A DNA stretch of 50,353 nucleotides from an uncultured Ignavibacteria bacterium. GTDB lineage: Bacteria; Bacteroidota; Ignavibacteria; Tepidaquicellales; Tepidaquicellaceae. Positions 9,670-17,570 of the stretch are shown piece after piece. The stretch spans positions 1 through 50,353 of the forward strand of contig CALMST010000283.1 in assembly GCA_937872315.1 (NCBI GenBank). The letters are read 5' to 3'. Position 1 is the stretch's first letter; the number at the start of each line of letters is the position of its first letter. A program made the translations under genes and the position numbers. Below the pieces are notes generated by a model, which searched no databases, was not told where the DNA came from, and saw only the letters and a list, made by a program, of their open reading frames with translations.

Positions 9670-10224
9670 TTAAGAATTTACTTCTGCATTTTCAGCAAGC
9701 TCCATACCCCGCTCCATTGCCTTTTTATTCAACGGAATCAGATCATGATATCTTTCTGGCAGTACTTTCTTCAGACCTTCCATCACATTTTCAAGTTCGA
9801 TAACAGGTTTTTTTCTGAGGAATGCTCCAAGTATTATCATGTTCATAACTTTTTTATTCTCCAGCTTCGTAGCTTCATTCGCCGCTTCGATCGGGACGAT
9901 CTCTATATCCGTCCTTGCAGGAGGTTTCAGTATAGTGCTGGCTTCATAGATTAGCAATCCGCCGGGTTTAACTGATTTTTCAAATTTATCCAGTGAAGGC
10001 TGATTTAAAGCGATCACAGTATCAAACAATGTAAGTATAGGTGAACTGATCGGAGTGTCGCTAATAATCACCATACAATTTGCAGTTCCGCCCCGCATCT
10101 CAGGTCCGTATGACGGCATCCAGCTTACTTCCTTGTTTTCTATTACTCCGGAATAACAAAGGATCTGACCCATTGTCAAAACTCCCTGCCCTCCGAATCC
10201 TGCTATTATAATCTCTTCTGTCAT
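9670..10224 (-). CDS. 2-oxoacid:ferredoxin oxidoreductase, gamma subunit
   Basis: A 184-residue gamma subunit of the pyruvate/2-oxoglutarate/2-oxoisovalerate:ferredoxin oxidoreductase superfamily. It opens with IIIAGFGGQGVLTMGQIL and has the conserved SYGPEMRGG stretch, which contacts coenzyme A and the other subunits in known structures. It is the last gene of a four-gene operon, one base after the beta subunit. The complex oxidatively decarboxylates a 2-oxoacid to its acyl-CoA and passes electrons to ferredoxin in the cytoplasm. Which 2-oxoacid is used cannot be decided from this subunit. Confidence 0.93.
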   Translation of the reverse strand: MTEEIIIAGFGGQGVLTMGQILCYSGVIENKEVSWMPSYGPEMRGGTANCMVIISDTPISSPILTLFDTVIALNQPSLDKFEKSVKPGGLLIYEASTILKPPARTDIEIVPIEAANEATKLENKKVMNMIILGAFLRKKPVIELENVMEGLKKVLPERYHDLIPLNKKAMERGMELAENAEVNS

Positions 10225-10225
10225 T

Positions 10226-11050
10226 TTAATTTAGATTTTCCTTTCCCGGAACTTTCAGATCACCAAGCTGATAAAACGGAAGCATATGCTCTTCCAGCCA
10301 TTTGTTCGATTCAACAGGTGTCATTTTCCAGTTTGATGGGCAGTTAGTAACTATCTCAACAAAACTTAACCCTTTATTTAATTCCTGATATTTAAATCCA
10401 TTATAAATAGCCTTTTTAGCTCTGCGCACATGAACAGGAGAATTAACTGCGACTCTTGCACAGTAATAAACTCCCGGCAGCTGAGCTATAAGTTCAGTGA
10501 TCTTCAATGGATATCCCATTTCCTGTGTATCTCTTCCAAAAGGTGAAGTGGTTGTCTTCATACCTTCAAGTGATGTTGGTGCCATCTGACCGCCGGTCAT
10601 TCCGTAAATACCATTATTTATAAATATAATCAAAATATTCTCTCCCCTGTTACAGGTATGAATAGTCTCGCCTGTTCCGATCGCAGCAAGATCTCCGTCA
10701 CCCTGATAGGAAAAAACATATCTCTCCGGAAGAACACGCTTGATACCTGTTGCAACTGCTGAAGCTCTTCCATGCGCCGCTTCGCTCATATCAATATTGA
10801 AATAATTATAAGCGAATACCGCGCAGCCTACAGGAGCTACTCCTATTGTCTTGTCCTGAATACCCATCTCATCTATCACTTCCGCTATAAGTCTGTGAGC
10901 TACACCGTGTCCGCACCCCGGACAATAATGCATTGGCGTGCTTGTAAGCGTTTCAGGTTTGTCATAGATCAGATTATCATTTATACAGATACTTTCTTCC
11001 GCTAATATATTTTCATAATGATCATCATCGATCATTCTTCTTTCGTTCAT
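10226..11050 (-). CDS. 2-oxoacid:ferredoxin oxidoreductase, beta subunit (thiamine diphosphate-binding)
   Basis: A 274-residue beta subunit. The CPGCGHG motif is at C43/C46. The thiamine diphosphate/Mg motif GDGD at 117-120 is followed about 25 residues later by N145-N146 (FINNGIYGMTGGQ). The start codon overlaps the alpha-subunit stop by four bases (ATGA), so the subunits should be made in step. The sequence does not look like the extended pyruvate-specific single-chain enzyme. It fits the VOR/KOR type, in which separate D, A, B and C subunits assemble. Confidence 0.94.
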   Translation of the reverse strand: MNERRMIDDDHYENILAEESICINDNLIYDKPETLTSTPMHYCPGCGHGVAHRLIAEVIDEMGIQDKTIGVAPVGCAVFAYNYFNIDMSEAAHGRASAVATGIKRVLPERYVFSYQGDGDLAAIGTGETIHTCNRGENILIIFINNGIYGMTGGQMAPTSLEGMKTTTSPFGRDTQEMGYPLKITELIAQLPGVYYCARVAVNSPVHVRRAKKAIYNGFKYQELNKGLSFVEIVTNCPSNWKMTPVESNKWLEEHMLPFYQLGDLKVPGKENLN

Positions 11051-12117
11051 GCTAATACTCCTTCGCTGATTTCTTCAATTTTTAAAAGTATTTCTTCCGG
11101 TGTAGGAATAATTCCACCCATCCTGCCGATAAACTCCACAGGTATTTTTCCGTTTGCAGCTAATTTTATATCTTCCACCATCTGACCTGCGTTCATTTCC
11201 ACGGTCAAAAAGATCTTCGTTCTGTCTGCAAGAGAATTAATTTCCTCATATGGAAACGGGAATAAAGTTATGGGTCTGAATACACCAACCCTTATCCCCT
11301 TATCTTTTGCAAGCTCTGCGGCTTTTTTACAGATCCTTGCCACAAGTCCGAAAGCCATTAGTACAACATCGGCATCTTCACAATTGGTCATCTCATATCT
11401 GATCTCTTCGCTTTCTATTTCCCTGTATTTTCTCTGAAGATGAAGGTTCGTTTCCTGCATTGCTTCCGGCTGAATATGTAAAGAAGTAATGATAGCTCTT
11501 TCACGGGTTTTTGGTTTACCTGTTGTTGCCCAGTCAAATAATTCAAAAGACCTTTCCATCTGAGGAAAGAGTTCAACCTTTTCCATCATCTGCCCGAGAG
11601 CTCCGTCAGTAAGTATCATTACAGGATTTCGCCATTTGAATGCCAGCTCGAAACCGAGTTTTACATGATCCACCATTTCCTGAATAGTAGAAGGAGCAAG
11701 TACTATCAGTTTATAATCTCCGTGACCGCCGCCTTTGACAGCCTGAAAATAATCCGACTGGGAAGGTTGAATCGTCCCCAGACCGGGACCTGCTCTCACT
11801 ACATTAACTAAAAGACAAGGCAGTTCTGCGCATGCAATATAAGAAATACCTTCCTGCATCAGACTTATACCCGGCGATGAGGATGATGTCATGACTTTTT
11901 TACCGGTACCTGCGGCGCCGTAGATCATATTGATCGAAGCAATTTCACTTTCCGCCTGAAGCACTACCATACCAGTTCTGGCATGGGCTTCTTTGGCAAG
12001 ATACTCAAGCACTTCAGATTGCGGAGTGATCGGATATCCGAAATAAGCGTCACAGCCGCAACGTATAGCAGCTTCAGCGAGCGCTTCATTTCCTTTCATT
12101 AATTTAAATTCTTTCAT
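11047..12117 (-). CDS. vorB: 2-oxoacid:ferredoxin oxidoreductase, alpha subunit (VorB/KorA-like)
   Basis: A 356-residue alpha subunit. It begins with LMKGNEALAEAAIRCGCDAYFGYPITPQSEVLEYL, in which the GNEA and GYPITPQ elements are typical. It has the conserved pyrimidine-side thiamine-binding fold and a C-terminal transketolase-C-like part (RVGVFRPITLFPFP). Proteins with this opening are usually annotated as VorB, the 2-oxoisovalerate (branched-chain) enzyme, and the D-A-B-C gene order supports that. The 2-oxoglutarate enzyme is close, so the substrate is uncertain and the symbol provisional. It overlaps the ferredoxin subunit upstream and the beta subunit downstream by four bases each. Confidence 0.9.
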   Translation of the reverse strand: MKEFKLMKGNEALAEAAIRCGCDAYFGYPITPQSEVLEYLAKEAHARTGMVVLQAESEIASINMIYGAAGTGKKVMTSSSSPGISLMQEGISYIACAELPCLLVNVVRAGPGLGTIQPSQSDYFQAVKGGGHGDYKLIVLAPSTIQEMVDHVKLGFELAFKWRNPVMILTDGALGQMMEKVELFPQMERSFELFDWATTGKPKTRERAIITSLHIQPEAMQETNLHLQRKYREIESEEIRYEMTNCEDADVVLMAFGLVARICKKAAELAKDKGIRVGVFRPITLFPFPYEEINSLADRTKIFLTVEMNAGQMVEDIKLAANGKIPVEFIGRMGGIIPTPEEILLKIEEISEGVLA

Positions 12118-12401
12118 GAGTTTAAGTTTACTGTTATATCACCTGTTACGTTAGTTATAGTTGCTACCTGTTCATTTTTTTTGACAGTTCTGCGGTAGAC
12201 TTTTATTACACTGTCCGGACAAACTAAAGCGCAGTTCGTACAGCCTGTACAATTATCTTCTATTTTAACAATATAATGATATCCCTTCGAATTAAGTTTT
12301 CTCGTCAATTCAAGAGACTGCTGAGGGCATGCCGAAGCGCAAAGTTCACATCCTTTGCATTTCTCAATGTCAATTACAATATCACCTTTTACTTTTGCCA
12401 T
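12114..12401 (-). CDS. 2-oxoacid:ferredoxin oxidoreductase, delta subunit (2x[4Fe-4S] ferredoxin)
   Basis: A 95-residue bacterial-type ferredoxin subunit with two complete cluster motifs: C15, C18, C21, C25 (CKGCELCASACP) and C51, C54, C57, C61 (CTGCTNCALVCP). It is the first gene of the operon and carries electrons from the catalytic subunits to soluble ferredoxin. A hairpin with a T-run lies only 28 bases upstream of its start, which leaves little room for an ordinary promoter. No Shine-Dalgarno sequence is evident. Confidence 0.93.
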   Translation of the reverse strand: MAKVKGDIVIDIEKCKGCELCASACPQQSLELTRKLNSKGYHYIVKIEDNCTGCTNCALVCPDSVIKVYRRTVKKNEQVATITNVTGDITVNLNS

Positions 12402-12428
12402 TTTTCTGTTCTGTTTATATAATAAAAA

Positions 12429-12453
12429 AAGGTTACAATATAATTGTAACCTT
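12429..12453 (-). terminator. Terminator-like hairpin between the GATase gene and the ferredoxin-subunit gene
   Basis: An 11-bp perfect stem (aaggttacaat / attgtaacctt) with a 3-base loop. On the minus strand a T-rich run follows (complement of 12421-12428). It probably ends the amidotransferase transcript from 12615-13430. Because it is so close to the oxidoreductase start at 12401, it could also act as an attenuator in that operon's leader. Confidence 0.75.
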
Positions 12454-12614
12454 GAAGTTTAAAATTCTTTTTTGGTTTGGCTGATCAAAAAATATATTTA
12501 GTAAGTGTCCCATTAGTGTCAGGAATTCATTTTCCGCTTTTAATTATTTAATCTTTTGTTCATTACAAAAATAACGATTTTTTAAGAATTACGAAGTATA
12601 CTTATGAATCTTTA

Positions 12615-13430
12615 TTAAAGCTTAAATGGAGCAGCAGTAATATTATTATTACTTACTTTGATCATAGAATTCTCAGGTACCGAGTGCCATTTTTCCATGT
12701 AATCGCCTATCGGTTCCGAAACAAGACATGCAGCAAAATCACCGAATTTCCTGTCAATGTGAGGATTTAATCTTTTAAGCTCATCAATGCTGGGGCTTAA
12801 GTATAAAGATGGTCCTTTGCCGTTACTTCCGTATCTGAAACCCCAGACAGAAACACCGTCTGAAATTCCGAGTGTCATCCAGAGTGATTCCTCCACTCCT
12901 TCTTCTTTTGCCGCTCTTTCTATAATTCGTACCATTTCCGAAATTGCAGCTGGTACATCTTTTTCAAGTCCCAATGTCAGAGCAAGATGAAACATTACTT
13001 CTGAATCTGTAGATCCTATTATGTTTTTAAAATATTCCTTCTTGATCAGGGCAAGTAATTTCTGATGTATCAATTCAAATTTAGCAATCTGTCCGTTATG
13101 AACAAACAGCCATTTTCCGAATCTGAAAGGATGACAGTTGGTTTCCTGAATAGTTGCAAGAGAAGCCGCGCGTATATGAGCCAGGAATAAATGTGAGTCA
13201 ATATGAGATGCCAGATCTTTTAGATTCAGATCATTCCAGGCTGGACGTATACTCCTGAATAATCCCGGAAAAGGATGCCTGTCATACCAGCCTAGTCCGA
13301 ATCCGTCTCCGTTAGTAGGAGTAGTTGTCGAATTAGAATGCAAACTCTGATCTATAAGATTATGCTTTGGCTTTAAAATCAGATCACTCATAAATATCGG
13401 ATCACCGGTATAAGCTAACCATCTGCACAT
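12615..13430 (-). CDS. Class II glutamine amidotransferase (YafJ/EgtC-like)
   Basis: A 271-residue N-terminal-nucleophile amidotransferase. Cys2 follows the initiator Met (MCRWLAYTG) and becomes the catalytic N-terminus once Met is removed. The GDGFGLGWY, FLAHIRAAS and CHPFRFGKWLFVHNG elements form the glutamine pocket of the GATase_4 family. There is no synthase domain, so it either hydrolyses a gamma-glutamyl amide, as EgtC does, or feeds ammonia to a separate partner. No ergothioneine genes are nearby. It is a single-gene unit with a terminator-like hairpin at 12429-12453. Confidence 0.9.
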   Translation of the reverse strand: MCRWLAYTGDPIFMSDLILKPKHNLIDQSLHSNSTTTPTNGDGFGLGWYDRHPFPGLFRSIRPAWNDLNLKDLASHIDSHLFLAHIRAASLATIQETNCHPFRFGKWLFVHNGQIAKFELIHQKLLALIKKEYFKNIIGSTDSEVMFHLALTLGLEKDVPAAISEMVRIIERAAKEEGVEESLWMTLGISDGVSVWGFRYGSNGKGPSLYLSPSIDELKRLNPHIDRKFGDFAACLVSEPIGDYMEKWHSVPENSMIKVSNNNITAAPFKL

Positions 13431-14072
13431 TTTAAAATATTAAAATTTTATTATCAAAAATACTGGTCTGAATTTTATACTTCAATTTACAATTTATTAT
13501 ATTGCAATTTTCTATATCCTTTTTAAAGATCTGAACTAAATTATCGTTGAAGTATTACTGCATTTACTGCATATACTATGCCATATTATAACGGAACAGC
13601 TGCAAATATCTTTACTTTATCGATAAATTTATAATTAACTTATTCAGTAATTTTTACATTTTTAATATAGGCTATTTCTAAAGCCGTCCTGTCCTTAAAA
13701 ATTTCCGGTTTTAAAAAGCCGGCTTGCATATTAAAATGCTTAACTGCATCAAGTTTATCCCGGTTTACTGGTTCTGACATCAACCGCTACAAAGGCAATT
13801 TATAATTTCCAGCTTTTAGCGGAGATAAAAACCTGAACGAACCTGAGTTTATCAATCAATAAACAGGATCAGCATTATACTGAATATTTGAAATCAGCAA
13901 TATTTTTAAAAAAATTTTCAGCTGCGGCATTTATAATTCTTATTCCAAAAAATTTATATTCTTTTTTAAAACAATTTCATATTATCTCCGTAAAGATTGC
14001 TAAATTAATATTCAAAAAATCAACCGGAAAATTAATCTTTAAAAACGTATTTAAAAATCAAAAGGAGAAAAA
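13431..14072. other. Intergenic region, 642 bp
   Basis: Very AT-rich in its second half (13830-14060). It contains a possible ankyrin-like fragment at 13640-13780. A TTG-started 62-codon frame at 13888-14076 touches the next gene's start but looks like low-complexity chance. The promoter of the secreted-protein gene should be near its right end; no clear promoter match was seen. Confidence 0.45.
13640..13780 (-). pseudogene. Possible remnant of an ankyrin-repeat gene
   Basis: A 46-codon ATG-started frame whose end reads DRTALEIAYIKNVKITE before a stop. This resembles the DGRTALxIAxxxNxxEIVE core of an ankyrin repeat, with KLDAVKHFNMQAG before it like the preceding helix. A stop lies directly upstream in frame. 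A single repeat cannot fold alone, so if the likeness is real this is a gene fragment. It could also be chance. Confidence 0.25.
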
Positions 14073-14498
14073 ATGAAAATGCTTCAAAAATTTGCCGTAA
14101 CGTTATTATTATTGATGATCATTTTAACATCAGCCGGCATTAACAAAGTATCAGCTCAGGATAAACCCGATTATTCAGGAACCTGGAGTTTTACTTTTTA
14201 TAATCCTGAAGGTAAAGTTGTTGGCTTAAGAACTCTTGAAGTTTCCGGAGACGGGTTGATATCAGATCAGGCAAACATGTATCTTGGTGAAATTGTTTAT
14301 CTTACTGACATCGAAGCAGATCTTTCTGATAATGGAATGGTAAGAGACGGTACATTGACTGATCATGATAAAATTGAAGTTACCGGAACTATGACTGGTA
14401 TATTCACAATATCTGAAGGAAATGGTGAATGGACAGATTATCACGGCAAAAGCGGATCATGGAAAGCTGTAAGATCCGATAAAAAAGTAAAAAATTAG
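14073..14498 (+). CDS. Small secreted protein of unknown function
   Basis: A 141-residue protein with a clear signal peptide: a basic start, a run of L, M and I, and a cleavage site near VSA-Q, at about residue 28. The remainder is about 110 residues with many alternating hydrophobic positions (GTWSFTFYNPEGKVVG), suggesting a small beta-rich domain such as a lipocalin-like barrel, but no family is recognised. It has one of the better ribosome binding sites in the window (aaaggag, about 6 bases before ATG). It is a single-gene unit with its own terminator. The mature protein has no cysteine, so no lipidation or disulfides are expected. Confidence 0.85.
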   Translation: MKMLQKFAVTLLLLMIILTSAGINKVSAQDKPDYSGTWSFTFYNPEGKVVGLRTLEVSGDGLISDQANMYLGEIVYLTDIEADLSDNGMVRDGTLTDHDKIEVTGTMTGIFTISEGNGEWTDYHGKSGSWKAVRSDKKVKN

Positions 14499-14537
14499 TC
14501 CTTCACAAAAAAGTAATAAATTGTTTACCCTCTAAAA

Positions 14538-14574
14538 AAAATGGTGTATGGATTTTATATCCATACACCATTTT
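14538..14574. terminator. Bidirectional intrinsic terminator
   Basis: A 16-bp perfect stem (aaaatggtgtatggat / atccatacaccatttt) with a 5-base loop, flanked by an A-run on the left and T on the right. It lies between two converging units, the secreted-protein gene (plus) and the aldehyde dehydrogenase (minus), and can serve both. Confidence 0.9.
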
Positions 14575-14619
14575 AAATTAAGACTTTGACGGCTTTAATA
14601 ACTTTACAATCATAAAAGA

Positions 14620-15975
14620 TTATTTTATATAAACTGTCTTCCTGTTTATAAACTCCATTATTCCGTCTTTCGAAAGCTCACGGCCGTATCCGGAGATCTT
14701 TGTTCCTCCAAATGGAAGTCTCGGATCAGATTTTACGAGTTCATTTACAAAATAAGCTCCGTCACTTACTTTATATGCCATAGAAATTGCCTTCTCAATA
14801 TTTGTTGTACATACAGTTAATCCAAGTCCGAATGGTGACAGTTCTGATAGTCTGAAAGCATCATCCTCATCTTTAGCTTTTATCATAGCAGCAAGTGGAC
14901 CGAAAGTCTCTTCATCGAATGCCGGCATGCCGGGCTTTACGTTTCCTAAAACGGTCGGATCATGATAAGCTCCGTTTTGCTTTCCACCTGATAACAATTC
15001 AGCTCCCTGTTCAATGGATATCTTGACCTGTTTCTGAAGTTCATCTGCCAGATCAACTCTTGCAAGAGGACCGATCTGAGTGGTCTCATCTAAGGGATCA
15101 CCGGATTTGAGCTTGCTGACAGCTTCCGAGAATTTAGAAACAAATTCATCATATATTCCTTCTGTAAGTATAAAGCGTTTTGCTGCAATGCAGCTTTGTC
15201 CGCAGTTCAGCATACGGGCTGTTAAAGCGGTTTTAACCGCTTTATCTATATCCGCATCTTCCCAGACTATGAATGCGTTACTTCCTCCCAGTTCGAGCAG
15301 TGAACGTTTTATATTACGCCCGGCTATGGCTGCTACGGATGAACCTGCTTTTTCACTTCCGGTAAGGGAAACTGCCTGAACAGCCTTGTGTGACATAATT
15401 GTTTCTGTCTTATCGTGATGTATTATTAAATTTTGAAATACATTTTCCGGAAATCCGGCTTTTATAAATACCTGTTCGATTTGTTTCGAACATCCGAATA
15501 CATTTGATGAATGTTTAAGTAAACCTGTATTTCCTGCAACTAATGTTGGCGCGGCAAATCTGAATACCTGCCAGAAAGGAAAGTTCCACGGCATTACTGC
15601 AAGTACACAACCTATGGGATCATGCCTTACAAAACTTTTCTGCGCATCTGTTTCTATGATCTGGTCTGCAAGAAACTCTGCTGCATTATCCGCATAATAA
15701 TCGCAAACCCACGCGCATTTATTTATTTCCGCTCTTGACTCTGAAACAGGTTTACCCATTTCCATAGTTATCATTCCCGCATAGTCCTCTGTATTATCCC
15801 TGAGCACCTGACCTGCTTTTTTTAAAAAATCACATCGCTTTTCAACAGGTACTTTGCTCCAGCTTTTGAATGCAACTCCTGCATTGTCAAGTATTGATAT
15901 TAGTTCACTGTCCGAATGTTCCTTGTGACTTTCTATTTCTTTTCCGTTATATGGATTTATAGATTTGAATTCCAT
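14620..15975 (-). CDS. NAD(P)-dependent aldehyde dehydrogenase (succinate-semialdehyde dehydrogenase-like)
   Basis: A 451-residue aldehyde dehydrogenase, slightly shorter than the usual 460-480. Catalytic residues are present: N131 in MPWNFPFW, E228 in LELGGSN, and C262 in NCGQSCIAAKRF. The GQSCIAAKRF wording is typical of succinate-semialdehyde dehydrogenases and related enzymes, which oxidise C4-C5 semialdehydes. It is the last of five minus-strand genes, 93 bases after the ATP-grasp gene. With the GabT-like aminotransferase at the head of the cluster, it could complete GABA to succinate. Other omega-amino aldehydes are possible substrates. Confidence 0.9.
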   Translation of the reverse strand: MEFKSINPYNGKEIESHKEHSDSELISILDNAGVAFKSWSKVPVEKRCDFLKKAGQVLRDNTEDYAGMITMEMGKPVSESRAEINKCAWVCDYYADNAAEFLADQIIETDAQKSFVRHDPIGCVLAVMPWNFPFWQVFRFAAPTLVAGNTGLLKHSSNVFGCSKQIEQVFIKAGFPENVFQNLIIHHDKTETIMSHKAVQAVSLTGSEKAGSSVAAIAGRNIKRSLLELGGSNAFIVWEDADIDKAVKTALTARMLNCGQSCIAAKRFILTEGIYDEFVSKFSEAVSKLKSGDPLDETTQIGPLARVDLADELQKQVKISIEQGAELLSGGKQNGAYHDPTVLGNVKPGMPAFDEETFGPLAAMIKAKDEDDAFRLSELSPFGLGLTVCTTNIEKAISMAYKVSDGAYFVNELVKSDPRLPFGGTKISGYGRELSKDGIMEFINRKTVYIK

Positions 15976-16068
15976 CTTATATTTTGTTTTAATAATTAAT
16001 ACTAAAATTATCCGCTAAACAATAAAACTATTTACTGCATATATCAAGCTGTTTTTAAATACAATGAT

Positions 16069-17544
16069 CTATTTTGTAAGAGTACCGGTTAATTCAGGTT
16101 TTTTCCTTTTATCTTCTATCAAAGTTGACTCATACTTGTTTCGGATGGCATTTATCCATCTCTTCGCTCTTGCAGTTAATTCAAAATCATCTGTCATCAT
16201 ACGTCCCCTGGCTACGAGTATTCCCATATCAGCACCTTCATATAAATAATCTCCTTTTCTTGTTATTCTTAAAAAGAAGGCTTCATTTTCATTCTCAACT
16301 GCTCTTCTGTGTGTATCCATTCTGTCAAATTGAATATGTCCGTTATCATACATTCTCCAGATTCCTGATCTTGGTGCTTCATTGACATACTCTACAGTAT
16401 CTTTTGTATGCTTTATTATGATCTGACTCCAGCCGTCTATGTTTTCCTGCTTTGCCCACCTGCTGTTTAAATCTTCAATGTCCAGAGCATAATTCACGTT
16501 CATCCATTCAAGTATGTGAAAAACAAAAAGAGGTGCATCTGCAAGAGCAAACACAGCGTGATTTGTTATAGAACTGGCTCCCGTAACTCTGGGATTTAAT
16601 TCACCAAGATAGATCTTACCATTATCCTGATCAATTAAAAAATCGAGTTCAAAATAACCTTTGTATCCTTCCTTTCTCAGTTGATTACCAAACAACTGCG
16701 CATATTCACCTGCTTTTTTTCTTATCGAAGGAGTGAACGCATCAGGATAAATCTCATTTCCACACCATCCGCCTTTATATGGAGTTAATTCACTGAAGCC
16801 CACTAGCTCTGTCATGAGAGGAGCTACTACTGTTCCGTGTCTTGTAACACATGCTTCAATAGCTGATCCTCTGCAATTGATCCGCTTCATGATCTTGACT
16901 TCTTTTTCCTTTACAATTTCTTCTTCATACTTTTTAAACTCCTTTTCATTTGAAATGAAAAAAGTTGTATGTCCTGAATCTCCATAAGGTGTCTGTATCA
17001 CAAGGTCATTTCCCAGACTTTTTGAAATGGCTCTGAGATGCCTGAAATCTTTTACTCTTGATAATACATAAGGCACACATGGTACACCTGCTTTTTCTGC
17101 GATACGGTTTGTATTAACTTTATTGTCCATAAAATTTCTCATCTTCGCAGTCGGAAACATTATCTCGAGTCCAAGTTTCCCGGCAAGCTCTTCGGTCTTA
17201 TCATCAAACATCAGAAACATTGCTTTGCTTTTTACATTTTCCTTATTTCGCGTCTTTAAGTAATCCTGAACTTCCGGATGCTGAAGCAGATAATTATTTA
17301 TGTCTTCAATGCCGGTAAATTCATCATGCGGAATCTCCGTCTTTGGAGAGAATACATTCGGATGCAATCCGTCAAAACATTCTATATAACAAATATACTT
17401 AAAACCTTTTATCCATTCATCTGCTCCGAGCAGATTGAAATTGGTTGCGCTGATAAAATATATAGGTGTTTCATTTTTATAAAAATATCTTCTGATATCG
17501 GGTATTCCATCCAGCTTGCTTACTTTCTCTTTCTTAATAGCCAT
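16069..17544 (-). CDS. ATP-grasp ligase of unknown specificity
   Basis: A 491-residue ATP-grasp protein. Residues about 1-110 form a pre-ATP-grasp-like domain (TPIYFISATNFNLLG). The ATP-grasp fold covers about 135-345, with DLVIQTPYGDSGHTTFF as the flexible glycine-containing loop, and E299, D301, E315 and N317 (GELNPRVTGASS) as likely Mg-ATP ligands. Residues 350-491 are an unrecognised C-terminal domain ending in a basic tail. It is not a biotin carboxylase: no biotin carrier or carboxyltransferase is nearby. It lies 26 bases after the decarboxylase gene, so it may ligate a carboxylate to an amine in the same pathway. The substrate cannot be named from sequence. Confidence 0.85.
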   Translation of the reverse strand: MAIKKEKVSKLDGIPDIRRYFYKNETPIYFISATNFNLLGADEWIKGFKYICYIECFDGLHPNVFSPKTEIPHDEFTGIEDINNYLLQHPEVQDYLKTRNKENVKSKAMFLMFDDKTEELAGKLGLEIMFPTAKMRNFMDNKVNTNRIAEKAGVPCVPYVLSRVKDFRHLRAISKSLGNDLVIQTPYGDSGHTTFFISNEKEFKKYEEEIVKEKEVKIMKRINCRGSAIEACVTRHGTVVAPLMTELVGFSELTPYKGGWCGNEIYPDAFTPSIRKKAGEYAQLFGNQLRKEGYKGYFELDFLIDQDNGKIYLGELNPRVTGASSITNHAVFALADAPLFVFHILEWMNVNYALDIEDLNSRWAKQENIDGWSQIIIKHTKDTVEYVNEAPRSGIWRMYDNGHIQFDRMDTHRRAVENENEAFFLRITRKGDYLYEGADMGILVARGRMMTDDFELTARAKRWINAIRNKYESTLIEDKRKKPELTGTLTK

Positions 17545-17570
17545 ATTTTATTGTTATATTTTATTTATAA

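Noticed and set aside
12495-12535. Possible IS end (agtgtcccattagtgtcagg)
   Set aside because: Resembles a terminal repeat in style, but no partner repeat or transposase fragment was found nearby.
13888-14076. 62-codon plus-strand frame ending at the start of the secreted-protein gene
   Set aside because: TTG start with no ribosome binding site, low-complexity K/F/I-rich composition and no motif. The ATGA overlap with the next gene is likely chance.
16069-17544. Biotin carboxylase
   Set aside because: The fold is ATP-grasp, but no biotin carrier or carboxyltransferase lies near and the flanking domains differ.
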